Source: Streptomyces prunicolor NBRC 13075
Lineage (GTDB): Bacteria > Actinomycetota > Actinomycetes > Streptomycetales > Streptomycetaceae
DNA: 64,000 bases
Direction: 5' to 3'
Assembly (NCBI RefSeq): GCF_000367365.1
Contig: NZ_BARF01000084.1
Location: 148,301 to 212,300, forward strand
Numbering within the stretch: the stretch's first letter is position 1; each line of letters begins with the position of its first letter. Shown here one piece after another: positions 7,829-15,384 of this stretch. The position numbers were made by a program, and so were the translations under genes. Below the pieces are notes generated by a model. It was not told the origin of the DNA. It did no database searches and saw nothing but the letters and a program-made list of their open reading frames with translations.

Positions 7829-9706
7829 TTATTGCAGCCGGAGGTCAACCCGGTATTCCGCCAGCCAGGTGTTCAGCTGGAGCACCATCTCCATGCTGGC
7901 CCGCTCCACCCACGCGAAGGCGCCGCTGGGTGCCGCCGCAGCGCCCAGCGCCGCACGGGTCGCCTCGGCGTCGAGCAGCGGGGCGACCGGGGCCGACCGG
8001 TCCTCGGCCACGTCACCGAAGCGGTAGCGCACGAACTCCCCGTACGCGGCCTCCTGGACAGTCGGATAGGCGCTTTTGGGCCGGTTGAGCACCCGCTCCG
8101 GCAGCAGATCGGCGACGGCGGCGCGCAGCAGGCTCTTCTCCTGGCCGTTCACCCGCTTCAGCTCGGCCGGCACGTTGTAGACGTACTCGACCAGCGCCCG
8201 GTCGCAGAACGGCGGCCTCAGCTGCACCCCGTGCGCCATGCTCATCCGGTCGGCCCGGTCCAGATGGGTCGGGGCCCAGCGGGTCAGCGCCAGATACGTG
8301 ACCTCGCGCGCCCGACGCTCGGCGGGTCCCTCCCCCGCGAGCCGCGGCACCTCGGTGAGGGCGTCCCGGTAGTGCTGGTCGGCGTACTCCATGAAGTCCA
8401 GCTCCTTGCGGAGCGTACGGTCCACCAGTGAGCAGCCGAGACCGCCCGCGGCGGCGTCGTGCCCGCGCTCGAAGGAGACCCACGGGAAGGTCGTGGAGTT
8501 GCTGTGGCCCGCGTCGTACGCCCAGAAGTAGCCGTTGAACACCTCGTCGGCGGTCTCCCCGGAGAGCACGGCCGGGATGCCGGCGCTGCGCAATGCCTCG
8601 AAGAAGAGCAGCAGCGAGACGTCCATGTCGCCGAGCGGGGAGGGCAGGTCCTGGCTGCGCAGCGCGGCGACGTGGGTCTGTGGGTCGGCGAGCGCCGCGG
8701 AGTCGAGCAGGATCTCGGTGTGCTCGGTGCCGATGTGCTCGGCCGCGAGGGCCGCGTAGGGGGCGTCCGGGGTGGCACGCATGGTCGGATGCGGCTCGAA
8801 GTTCTCCGCGTAGCCGGCGAAGTTGACCGAGAACGACCGGAGTGCGCCGCCTCCCGCCGACCGCCGCTGACGGGCCGCGAGCGCGGTCAGCGCGCTGGAG
8901 TCGATTCCTCCGGAGAGCATCGCGCCGACCGTGACGTCCGCGCGCAGATGCGCGGCCACCGCCTCCGACAGCAGCCGGCGCACGGTGGTGACGGTGGTCT
9001 CCAGGCTGTCGGTGTGCGGCCGGGCGGGCAGCGACCAGTAGCGCCGGTGACCGGTGCCCGGCGCGCGCACGGTCATCGTGTGGCCGGGCAGTACCTCGCG
9101 CGTCCCCCGGAAGACCCCGGTGCCCGGCTTGCGGCTGTGCGCGAACAGCTCCCGCAGCCCGTCGGCGTCGACCACCGGCCGCACCGCCGGATGAGCCAGC
9201 AGCGCCTTGGGCTCGGAGCCGAAGATCACCCCGGCCGGGGTCAGGAAGTAGCACAGCGGCTTCACCCCCAACCGGTCGCGGACGAGCAGCAGTTCCTGCC
9301 GTCGTACGTCCCACACGGCCAGGGCGAACAGCCCCTCCAGCCGCTCCGGGAACCCGGCGCCCCACTCCAGATAGGCGTGCAGCGCCACCTCCGCGTCGCC
9401 GTGCCCGGTGAACCGGTGCCCCTTGGCGGCCAGTTCGCGGCGCAGCTCGGTGTGGTTGGTGATCGCCCCGTCCAGGGTCAGCACGGCCACCGGGTGCCCG
9501 GCCTCGGACTCCATGACGGCCGGCTGTGCACCGTGCTCCGGGTCGAGCAGCGCGAGCCGCCGGTGGGCCAGTGCGGCATGCCCCTCGATCCACTCGCCAG
9601 AACCGTCGGGGCCGCGGTGCGCCAGCGCCGCCGCCATCTCCCGTACGGTGGGCGCCTCGGGCGTCAGGTCCCGCTCGAAGTCCACCCAGCCGGCGATTCC
9701 GCTCAT
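7829..9706 (-). CDS. Asparagine-synthetase-like amidotransferase with degenerate glutaminase
   Basis: A 625-residue AsnB-family protein. The N-terminal half (1-200) is a class II glutaminase fold and the C-terminal half an ATP-pyrophosphatase with PP-loop LSGGIDSS. The expected nucleophile Cys (position 2 before Met removal) is Ser: the gene reads ATG-AGC. The oxyanion-hole Asn of the usual NGEIYN motif is Asp (LDGAITNH). The Arg of HRRLALLD and the Asp of GDAEVAL remain. Relatives such as FdmV (fredericamycin) and OxyD (oxytetracycline) make amides in polyketide pathways, so this enzyme may amidate a polyketide carboxylate before lactam closure. Glutamine-derived ammonia supply looks compromised. 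Its ATG overlaps the stop of the next upstream gene (ATGA). Confidence 0.9.
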   Translation of the reverse strand: MSGIAGWVDFERDLTPEAPTVREMAAALAHRGPDGSGEWIEGHAALAHRRLALLDPEHGAQPAVMESEAGHPVAVLTLDGAITNHTELRRELAAKGHRFTGHGDAEVALHAYLEWGAGFPERLEGLFALAVWDVRRQELLLVRDRLGVKPLCYFLTPAGVIFGSEPKALLAHPAVRPVVDADGLRELFAHSRKPGTGVFRGTREVLPGHTMTVRAPGTGHRRYWSLPARPHTDSLETTVTTVRRLLSEAVAAHLRADVTVGAMLSGGIDSSALTALAARQRRSAGGGALRSFSVNFAGYAENFEPHPTMRATPDAPYAALAAEHIGTEHTEILLDSAALADPQTHVAALRSQDLPSPLGDMDVSLLLFFEALRSAGIPAVLSGETADEVFNGYFWAYDAGHSNSTTFPWVSFERGHDAAAGGLGCSLVDRTLRKELDFMEYADQHYRDALTEVPRLAGEGPAERRAREVTYLALTRWAPTHLDRADRMSMAHGVQLRPPFCDRALVEYVYNVPAELKRVNGQEKSLLRAAVADLLPERVLNRPKSAYPTVQEAAYGEFVRYRFGDVAEDRSAPVAPLLDAEATRAALGAAAAPSGAFAWVERASMEMVLQLNTWLAEYRVDLRLQ

Positions 9707-10236
9707 CGTGGTGTCCTCTCGTTCGCTGCGTGTGAAGTGCCTGAGGTGGAGGCGCTGTCGGAGGCCGGAAGGTGGACGACCTCCACCAGACAGAGCCCGT
9801 GGCGGACGACGGCCTCCCGGAACTCGTCGAGCCCCGGCGCCCCTTCGCCGCGCACCGCGATGCCCAGCCGGCGCGGGGCCGCTTCCCCGTACCCGCGGTA
9901 CAGCTCCAGATAGCCGCGCGCGGTGCGCTCCACGTCGTCGACCAGCGCGAACCGCACCGGCCGCCGCTGCCCGCGCCAGGTCAGCCAACCCGCCACGCCG
10001 TTCGCGAAGTTGTGCCGCCAGCCGCTGCCGGTCGCGACCACCAGCGCGCCGCCGAGGGGGTGCACCCCGGCGGGCACGGTGTACGGCCGCCCACTGCGCC
10101 GTCCCGTGAAGTGCAGCAGCGCGAGCCGCTCGGCCACCGGACCGGGCTCGGGACCGGCCAGCAGTTCCCGCATCCGGGCGTCGGCCGCCGCGCGCTCCGC
10201 CCCCTCCGGAAGATCGCGTACGACGACGGGGCTCAC
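9703..10236 (-). CDS. Deazaflavin/split-barrel (DUF385-type) oxidoreductase-like protein
   Basis: A 177-residue protein whose core (ALLHFTGRRSGRPYTVP ... ALVVATGSGWRHNFANG) fits the nitroreductase/deazaflavin-dependent PNPOx-like split-barrel family. Members use F420H2 or act as flavin-linked reductases; the substrate here is unknown. The GTG start at 10236 overlaps the DUF1772 stop, and its stop overlaps the amidotransferase start, so the three genes form a coupled module. A role in tailoring redox chemistry is inferred from position only. Confidence 0.72.
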   Translation of the reverse strand: MSPVVVRDLPEGAERAAADARMRELLAGPEPGPVAERLALLHFTGRRSGRPYTVPAGVHPLGGALVVATGSGWRHNFANGVAGWLTWRGQRRPVRFALVDDVERTARGYLELYRGYGEAAPRRLGIAVRGEGAPGLDEFREAVVRHGLCLVEVVHLPASDSASTSGTSHAANERTPR

Positions 10237-10682
10237 GTCAGCACCACCGCGGCGGCCGTCAGCGCACAGCCCGCGACCGCGAGGCAGGTGCGCACCAGAT
10301 GCCAGTCGCGCCAGGCCGGGCGGGGATCCCGCCAGCCGGGGCCGAGATCCTCGGGCCGGGTCCGCTTGACCGTCCGGTTGATCGGCACGTTCCTGGTCTG
10401 CGAGACCACGGCCACCCCGGCCATGCAGAGGGCGGCGGCCGCGAACAGCGCCCGGGGGCCGCCCGAGGCCCGGATCGCGAGCCCCACGTCGACGGCCGTG
10501 GAGCCGGTGACGATGAACGGCATGATCCGGTCGTAGCGTTTGCCGAGCAGGATGTGCGTGGACACGTACCGCTCCGGCGTCATCGCGATCAGCGCGGGCA
10601 TCACGCTCACCGCCACCGCGAAGAGCACCCCCGCCACCAGGCCGGTGCCCGTCAGCACCAGCACACTCAAAGCCTCCACCAC
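10233..10682 (-). CDS. DUF1772 (anthrone-oxygenase-like) membrane protein
   Basis: About 149 residues with four hydrophobic segments (residues ~3-25, 50-65, 70-90 and the C-terminal VRTCLAVAGCALTAAAVVL). A central NVPINRTVKRT motif is typical of the DUF1772 family, some members of which are called anthrone oxygenases. Two adjacent GTGs (10682, 10679) follow an AGGAGG site; the first was taken. It is the first gene of the coupled module with the deazaflavin protein and the amidotransferase. It could serve quinone-forming oxygenation, but this is not demonstrated. Confidence 0.72.
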   Translation of the reverse strand: MVEALSVLVLTGTGLVAGVLFAVAVSVMPALIAMTPERYVSTHILLGKRYDRIMPFIVTGSTAVDVGLAIRASGGPRALFAAAALCMAGVAVVSQTRNVPINRTVKRTRPEDLGPGWRDPRPAWRDWHLVRTCLAVAGCALTAAAVVLT

Positions 10683-10730
10683 CGCTTTCGCCCTCCTTCG
10701 AGCCTCGCGCCGCACTTCGGGCCGGGAACA

Positions 10731-10768
10731 GCTCGAACCTGTCAGCCGCCCCTCGGACGACACTCGAA
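10731..10768 (+). promoter_or_regulatory. Weak candidate SARP site before the first FAD hydroxylase
   Basis: Heptamers CCTCGGA (10751-10757) and ACTCGAA (10762-10768) have an 11-bp period; a further GCTCGAA lies at 10731. The site is in the divergent region between the DUF1772 operon and the hydroxylase at 10895, about 130 nt before the latter. It is weaker than the other sites because one core is TCGG and the third repeat is out of 11-bp phase. Confidence 0.35.
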
Positions 10769-10894
10769 TCCCCCTGGGAGAGCACCGCTTCCCACGGGCC
10801 CCGTTCGCCCGCGCCGCGAGCCCGGTTCGAGGGGGCCGGTGTTGCATCGGCCGCCGGACCGAGCGCGTTCCCACTCCCACACTCAGGAGCCGGT

Positions 10895-12475
10895 ATGGCA
10901 GACGAGACGACCGAAGTACTCATCGTGGGCGGCAGCATGGTGGGCCTCGCCCAGGCCCTGTTCCTCGCCCGGCAGGGCATCCGGCCGCTGCTGGTGGAAC
11001 GGCACGCGGAGATCTCGGCGCACCCCCGGGCACAGGCCGCGAGCCCGCGCACCATGGAGCTGCTGCGCGCGCTCGGTCTCGAGGACGCGGTACGGGCACG
11101 GGAGAACCCGCACGCCCAGTACGGCGACATCCTCCAGGCCCAGTCCCTCACCGGGCCCGAACTCGGGCGCTTCGACGGCCCGTTCCGCCACGACCCGAAC
11201 GACGTGGGCACCACCGGCTGGACGCTGATCGGGCAGGACCGGCTCGAACCGGTACTGCGGGAAGGAGCCGAGGAGCTCGGCGCCGACATCCGGTTCGCCA
11301 CCGAGATGACCGGGTTCACCCAGGACGCGGACGGGGTCACGGCCGTACTGCGCGACCTGGCCGACGGCTCGGAACGGACCGTACGAGCCCGGTACCTGGT
11401 GGCCGCCGACGGCTCACGGGCACCCGTCCGCGAGTCGCTCGGCATCGGCCGACACGGGCCCGGAGTGTTCGGCCGGCAGATGAACATCGTCTTCCACGCC
11501 GACCTCGACCCGTACGTGGCGGGCCGTACCTTCTTCCTCTGCTTCGTCAGCAACCCGGAGGTCAAGGGCGTACTCGGCAAGCTCGGCGGCGCGGACTCCG
11601 ACCGCTGGGTCCTCGCGCCGAGCCTGCCGCCCGGGTCCGACCACCGGGCGTACGACACCGAGGACTGCGTGGAGCTGGTACGGGCCGCCGTAGGGGTCCC
11701 CGGCCTGCCGGTCGAGGTGGAGTCCGCGACGAGCTGGGAGATCGCCGCGTGGGTGGCGGACCGGTTCCGCTCCGGGCGGGTGCTGCTGGCCGGCGACTGC
11801 GCGCATGTCATGCCGCCCACCGGGGGGTTCGGCGGCAACACGGGCATCCAGGACGCGCACAACCTGGCGTGGAAGCTCGCGCTGGTACTGCGCGGGGCGG
11901 CGGGTCCCGAGCTGCTGGACACGTACGAACAGGAACGGGCCCCGGTGGCCGAGTTCACCGTCGACCAGGGCGTCATCCGCTACCTCCAGCGCAGCGGCCT
12001 CGACGAGGCAGCCGCGGCCCGCCACCGCCCCGAGACCACGGTGTTGTTCGGTCACGTGTACCGCTCGGACGCGGTCCTGCGGGAACCCGGCCAGGACGAC
12101 GGTTCCGTGGTGGAGGACCCGAAGGCCCCCGCGGGACGCCCGGGCACCCGCGCCCCGCACCTCCCCCTGATCCGCCAGGGCAAGGAAGTCCCCCTGCACG
12201 ACCTCCTGGACGGCGACTTCTGGCTCCTGACCGGCCCCGAAGGCACCCCGTGGCAGCCCGCCGCCGAGTTGTCGCAGGGCGTCTCCTTCCACCGGGTCGG
12301 CGAGGAGGAAGCCCCGGAGACCGTCGAACGCTTCCTGACCCGCTACGGCGTCACAGCGGCCGGCGCGGTACTGCTCCGCCCGGACGGCTTCATCGCGTGG
12401 CGCAGCCCGGGCCCGGCGCCCGACCCCGCGGAGACACTGACAGGGGTGTTCGACACGGTCCTGCGACGCCCGTAA
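10895..12475 (+). CDS. FAD-dependent aromatic hydroxylase (class A)
   Basis: A 526-residue flavoprotein monooxygenase. The N-terminal dinucleotide fold contains VLIVGGSMVGLAQALFLA. The middle DG motif is LVAADGSRAPVRE. The GD motif is VLLAGDCAHVMPPTGGFGG, followed by NTGIQDAHNLAWKLALVL. A C-terminal thioredoxin-like domain ends in AVLLRPDGFIAWR, as in PgaE/MtmOIV-type polyketide oxygenases. It uses NAD(P)H and O2 to hydroxylate, epoxidise or Baeyer-Villiger-oxidise an aromatic polyketide. The ATG follows CAGGAG. It is the only plus-strand biosynthetic gene in this part of the cluster and is closely related to the hydroxylases at 12538 and 20534. Confidence 0.93.
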   Translation: MADETTEVLIVGGSMVGLAQALFLARQGIRPLLVERHAEISAHPRAQAASPRTMELLRALGLEDAVRARENPHAQYGDILQAQSLTGPELGRFDGPFRHDPNDVGTTGWTLIGQDRLEPVLREGAEELGADIRFATEMTGFTQDADGVTAVLRDLADGSERTVRARYLVAADGSRAPVRESLGIGRHGPGVFGRQMNIVFHADLDPYVAGRTFFLCFVSNPEVKGVLGKLGGADSDRWVLAPSLPPGSDHRAYDTEDCVELVRAAVGVPGLPVEVESATSWEIAAWVADRFRSGRVLLAGDCAHVMPPTGGFGGNTGIQDAHNLAWKLALVLRGAAGPELLDTYEQERAPVAEFTVDQGVIRYLQRSGLDEAAAARHRPETTVLFGHVYRSDAVLREPGQDDGSVVEDPKAPAGRPGTRAPHLPLIRQGKEVPLHDLLDGDFWLLTGPEGTPWQPAAELSQGVSFHRVGEEEAPETVERFLTRYGVTAAGAVLLRPDGFIAWRSPGPAPDPAETLTGVFDTVLRRP

Positions 12476-12488
12476 CCCCGCACGCACC

Positions 12489-12525
12489 AGGGCCGCGGTG
12501 CTCCTCTCCGGAGCACCGCGGCCCT
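12489..12525. terminator. Perfect bidirectional terminator between convergent hydroxylases
   Basis: A 15-bp perfect stem (12489-12503 with 12511-12525, AGGGCCGCGGTGCTC paired with its complement) and a 7-nt loop. It lies between the ends of the two convergent FAD hydroxylase genes. Confidence 0.85.
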
Positions 12526-12537
12526 GCGCCGGTGGAG

Positions 12538-14145
12538 CTACCCGCGATCGAGAATCGTCCGCAGGGCGTCGACCGCCGCGAGGTCCCCCGCCCCGGTGCG
12601 GCCCCCGGTGGTGCGCCAGGCCACGAACCCGTCGGGCCGCACCAGAACCGCCCCACCCGCGAGGAGCCCGTACCGGCGCCGGAAGGACCCGTCCTGATCC
12701 CACAGCCGCGTGCCGCGCCCGATACGGACCACCTTCAGGGCGACGCCCAGCCGCTCGGCCTCCCGTTCCACCGCCACCGGCCAGCGGCCCGCCACCTCGT
12801 CTACGAGCAGAGTGAACCCGTCGCCGTACAGGTCGATGACGGACACGGGGCCCTCGGGACCGGAGAGTTCGAGGTGCGGAGCCCGCGCCCCGGGCCGGGC
12901 ACCGGGGTGTTCGGGATCCTCGACGATCGCGTCGGGGGCACCCGGCTCCGCGGCGAACGCACCGGCCCGGTAGCAGTACCCGAACGTCATGGTCGTCTCG
13001 TCCAGCAACTCCGCGGCGATCTCATGGTACTGCTTGCCCTCCCGCACCGCGAACCGCAGCAGCGCCTGCCGGACGGTCTCCTCGGCCACCGGGCGCCGCT
13101 CGGCGTCATAGCTCTCCAGCAGCCCGGGACCGGCCGTACCGGACAGCACCAGGGCCAGCTTCCAGGCCAGGTTGTACGCATCCTGGATCCCGGTGCTGGC
13201 ACCGAACGCCCCGGTGGGCGGCATGACATGGGCGGCGTCCCCGGCGACGAACACCCGCCGGGTCGCGAACGCGTCCGCCACCCGCGCGGAGATGTCCCAC
13301 GCGGGCATGTCCACCGACTCGATCTTCAACGGCAGGTCGGGCACCCCGACCGCGGCCCGCACCAGCGCGGTGCAGCGCTCCTCGGTGAAGTCCTCGGCGC
13401 GCTGGCCCTGTTCGGGGAAGAAGGAGACGTTGATGACCCAGCGACGGTCGTTGTCGATGGGGATGATCGTGCCGCGCACCTCGGGGTTGTTGACGTACAC
13501 CGCGATGATCCGGCGGCCGCGCAGCACCTCGGTCAGGTCCGCCTCGAAGAAGAAGCTGACGAGGTTGGTGATGGTGCCCCGCCCGTGCGCCCCGATGCCC
13601 AGCATCTCGCGCAGCGGACTGCGGCTGCCGTCCGCCGCGATCACGTACTGGGCGCGGATCTCCGAACTCACGCCGGTGGAAAGGTCGGTGACGCGGACCG
13701 ACACTCCTTCCGCGTCCTCCTCCACACCGTCGACGCGAGTGGAGAAGCGGACGTCCGCCCCCGCCTCCACCGCCCGCTCCCGCAGGATCGGCTCCAACTG
13801 GTTCTGGTCGATCAGCGTCCACTGGGTGGGGCTGATCCGGCCGATGTCCTCGGGAGAGGCGTTCGGCATCCGCATGCGTTCCTTGCCCGCGAGGCTCTCC
13901 ACGTGCACGAGATCGGTGTTCCCGGAGATGGGGGAACGCCCGGCCCGTACCCGCTCCTCCATGCCGACCGCGCGGTACAGCTCCATCGTCCGCGGGTTGA
14001 TGGCCCGGGCCTTGGGATGCGTGGACGTGTCCGGGTGGCGCTCCACCACCGTGGCGCGGACGCCGTGATGGGCGAGGAAGACGGCCGCGGACAGTCCGGT
14101 CAGCCCGCCGCCGACGATGAGCACGGGTGTCCGGTCCTGCTTCAT
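12538..14145 (-). CDS. FAD-dependent aromatic hydroxylase (class A)
   Basis: A 535-residue paralogue of the 10895 hydroxylase. It has VLIVGGGLTGLSAAVFLA at the N-terminus, the DG motif VIAADGSRSPLRE, VFVAGDAAHVMPPTGAFGA plus DAYNLAWKLALVL, and a C-terminal thioredoxin-like segment with VLVRPDGFVAWR. Expected chemistry is NAD(P)H/O2-dependent oxygenation of the polyketide core. Its ATG overlaps the O-methyltransferase stop by 4 nt (ATGA), forming a two-gene operon transcribed from the SARP-like site near 15,280. Confidence 0.93.
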   Translation of the reverse strand: MKQDRTPVLIVGGGLTGLSAAVFLAHHGVRATVVERHPDTSTHPKARAINPRTMELYRAVGMEERVRAGRSPISGNTDLVHVESLAGKERMRMPNASPEDIGRISPTQWTLIDQNQLEPILRERAVEAGADVRFSTRVDGVEEDAEGVSVRVTDLSTGVSSEIRAQYVIAADGSRSPLREMLGIGAHGRGTITNLVSFFFEADLTEVLRGRRIIAVYVNNPEVRGTIIPIDNDRRWVINVSFFPEQGQRAEDFTEERCTALVRAAVGVPDLPLKIESVDMPAWDISARVADAFATRRVFVAGDAAHVMPPTGAFGASTGIQDAYNLAWKLALVLSGTAGPGLLESYDAERRPVAEETVRQALLRFAVREGKQYHEIAAELLDETTMTFGYCYRAGAFAAEPGAPDAIVEDPEHPGARPGARAPHLELSGPEGPVSVIDLYGDGFTLLVDEVAGRWPVAVEREAERLGVALKVVRIGRGTRLWDQDGSFRRRYGLLAGGAVLVRPDGFVAWRTTGGRTGAGDLAAVDALRTILDRG

Positions 14146-15188
14146 GCTGCCTCCTTGTGCGCGCTGACCAGGGTGTGTGTACCGAGCAGCGGCTCGGCGG
14201 TCCCGTCCGTGAACCCCGCCTCACGCAGCCAGGACCGGCAGTCCGCCACCCGGTACTCGGAGCCGTCGGGGCTGACCAGACGCATGTGCAGGCTGCTGAG
14301 AAGCCGCTCCGGGTCGCTGCGGTCGTCGTCGACCATCCGGTCGTAGACGAGGACCGTGCCGCCGGGCCGTACCGCCTCGAAGACCCGGCCCAGCAGCTCG
14401 CGCCGCCGCCCGGTGTCGAAGCCGTGCAGGATGTGGCCGAGGACGACGACGTCGGCCGGCGGGAGGGGGTCGGCGAAGAAGTCGCCGCCGGCGAAGGCGA
14501 TCCGGTCGGCCAGGCCCAGGCCGCCGATGTGCTCGGTGAACAGCGGCCGGGTCCGCTCCAGGTCGAAGCAGGTGGCCTTGAGATGGGGGTGTGCCCGCAC
14601 CAGCACGGCCGCGAGGTTGCCGCGCGCCCCGCCGAGGTCGACGAACGAGGAGTGGCGGCCCCAGTCGAGACGCCTGGCGAGCTCCGCGCCCATGCGGTCG
14701 CTGTAGGCGTCCAGTCCGGCGAGGAACCGCTTCATCTTGGCGGGGTCCTTGTGCCGGTCCCCGACGAAGCCGCCCTTGTCCGGGTCGAGGTGCTGGGGCT
14801 CGCCGGAGCGCAGCGCCTCGGTGAGCCGGCCCCAGGTCCCGTACAGCGTCTCGTTGGTGAGCTCGACGAAACCGCCGAGGTAGGAGGAGGAGTCCGGCAC
14901 CAGATAGGTCTGCGCCAGCGGGGAGTTGCGGTAGCGGCCGCCCTCCGTGCGCTCCAGCAGCCCGAGTCCGGCCAGCGCGTCCAGGAAGTCCGGGACCATC
15001 CGGTGGTGCAGCCCGGTACGCCGGGCCAGTTCGGCCGAGTCCGCGGGGCGGCCCTCGGCGAGCGCGCCGAACACACCGAGGGACACGGCGCTGTGCAGCA
15101 CTTTGGCGGCGCAGTCGGCGATGGTCAGCCGGATCAGTGGTCCGGGATCGACCGCCGGTGCCGTCTGCGGGTCTTCGGTCGTTGTCAC
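14142..15188 (-). CDS. SAM-dependent O-methyltransferase (acetylserotonin OMT family)
   Basis: A 348-residue class I methyltransferase with an N-terminal winged-helix dimerisation domain (about 20-100, LFGALAEGRPADSAELARRTGL-like region). The SAM-binding motif is VDLGGARGNLAAVL (about 167), followed by the DVVVLGHILHGFDTGRRRELL catalytic region. It resembles TcmO/DnrK-type polyketide O-methyltransferases and probably methylates a phenolic hydroxyl. It is first in an operon with the hydroxylase at 12538; the 197-nt upstream region holds a SARP-like repeat. Confidence 0.93.
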   Translation of the reverse strand: MTTTEDPQTAPAVDPGPLIRLTIADCAAKVLHSAVSLGVFGALAEGRPADSAELARRTGLHHRMVPDFLDALAGLGLLERTEGGRYRNSPLAQTYLVPDSSSYLGGFVELTNETLYGTWGRLTEALRSGEPQHLDPDKGGFVGDRHKDPAKMKRFLAGLDAYSDRMGAELARRLDWGRHSSFVDLGGARGNLAAVLVRAHPHLKATCFDLERTRPLFTEHIGGLGLADRIAFAGGDFFADPLPPADVVVLGHILHGFDTGRRRELLGRVFEAVRPGGTVLVYDRMVDDDRSDPERLLSSLHMRLVSPDGSEYRVADCRSWLREAGFTDGTAEPLLGTHTLVSAHKEAA

Positions 15189-15272
15189 ACGAGCCTCCTG
15201 GTCTGCCTCTGCCTCTTCTTCGGCCTGCGTCCTGCGTCGTACGGCTGTGCAGTGCCGACGATGTCCGCGAAC

Positions 15273-15290
15273 CGTCGATTCGGGCTCGAA
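15273..15290 (-). promoter_or_regulatory. Candidate SARP operator of the methyltransferase-hydroxylase operon
   Basis: On the minus strand, TTCGAGC and ATCGACG are separated by 4 bp, with TCGA cores at 15275 and 15286 (11 bp apart). The site lies 85-102 nt before the O-methyltransferase start and has the same geometry as the site before the PKS operon. Confidence 0.55.
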
Positions 15291-15329
15291 GGGCGCTGAA
15301 GGGGACGGGGTGCGGAACGCGGACGTACG

Positions 15330-15367
15330 AAAGAGCCGCCCTCCCCGTGCGGGAAGGGCGGCTCTTT
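15330..15367. terminator. Terminator after the MFS gene
   Basis: Perfect 13-bp arms AAAGAGCCGCCCT (15330-15342) and AGGGCGGCTCTTT (15355-15367) with a 12-nt loop. A and T tracts on both ends allow bidirectional use. It lies 17 nt beyond the MFS stop. Confidence 0.85.
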
Positions 15368-15384
15368 GCGGATGAGGAGTGTGG

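Noticed and set aside
5304..8027. A 907-codon plus-strand open frame
   Set aside because: It is the complement of the SARP gene, which has unmistakable BTAD and NB-ARC motifs on the minus strand.
10540..14346. A 1268-codon plus-strand open frame
   Set aside because: It runs antisense or out of frame through two hydroxylase genes with clear motifs, and its translation is Arg/Pro/Gly-rich low complexity, typical of shadow frames in high-GC DNA.
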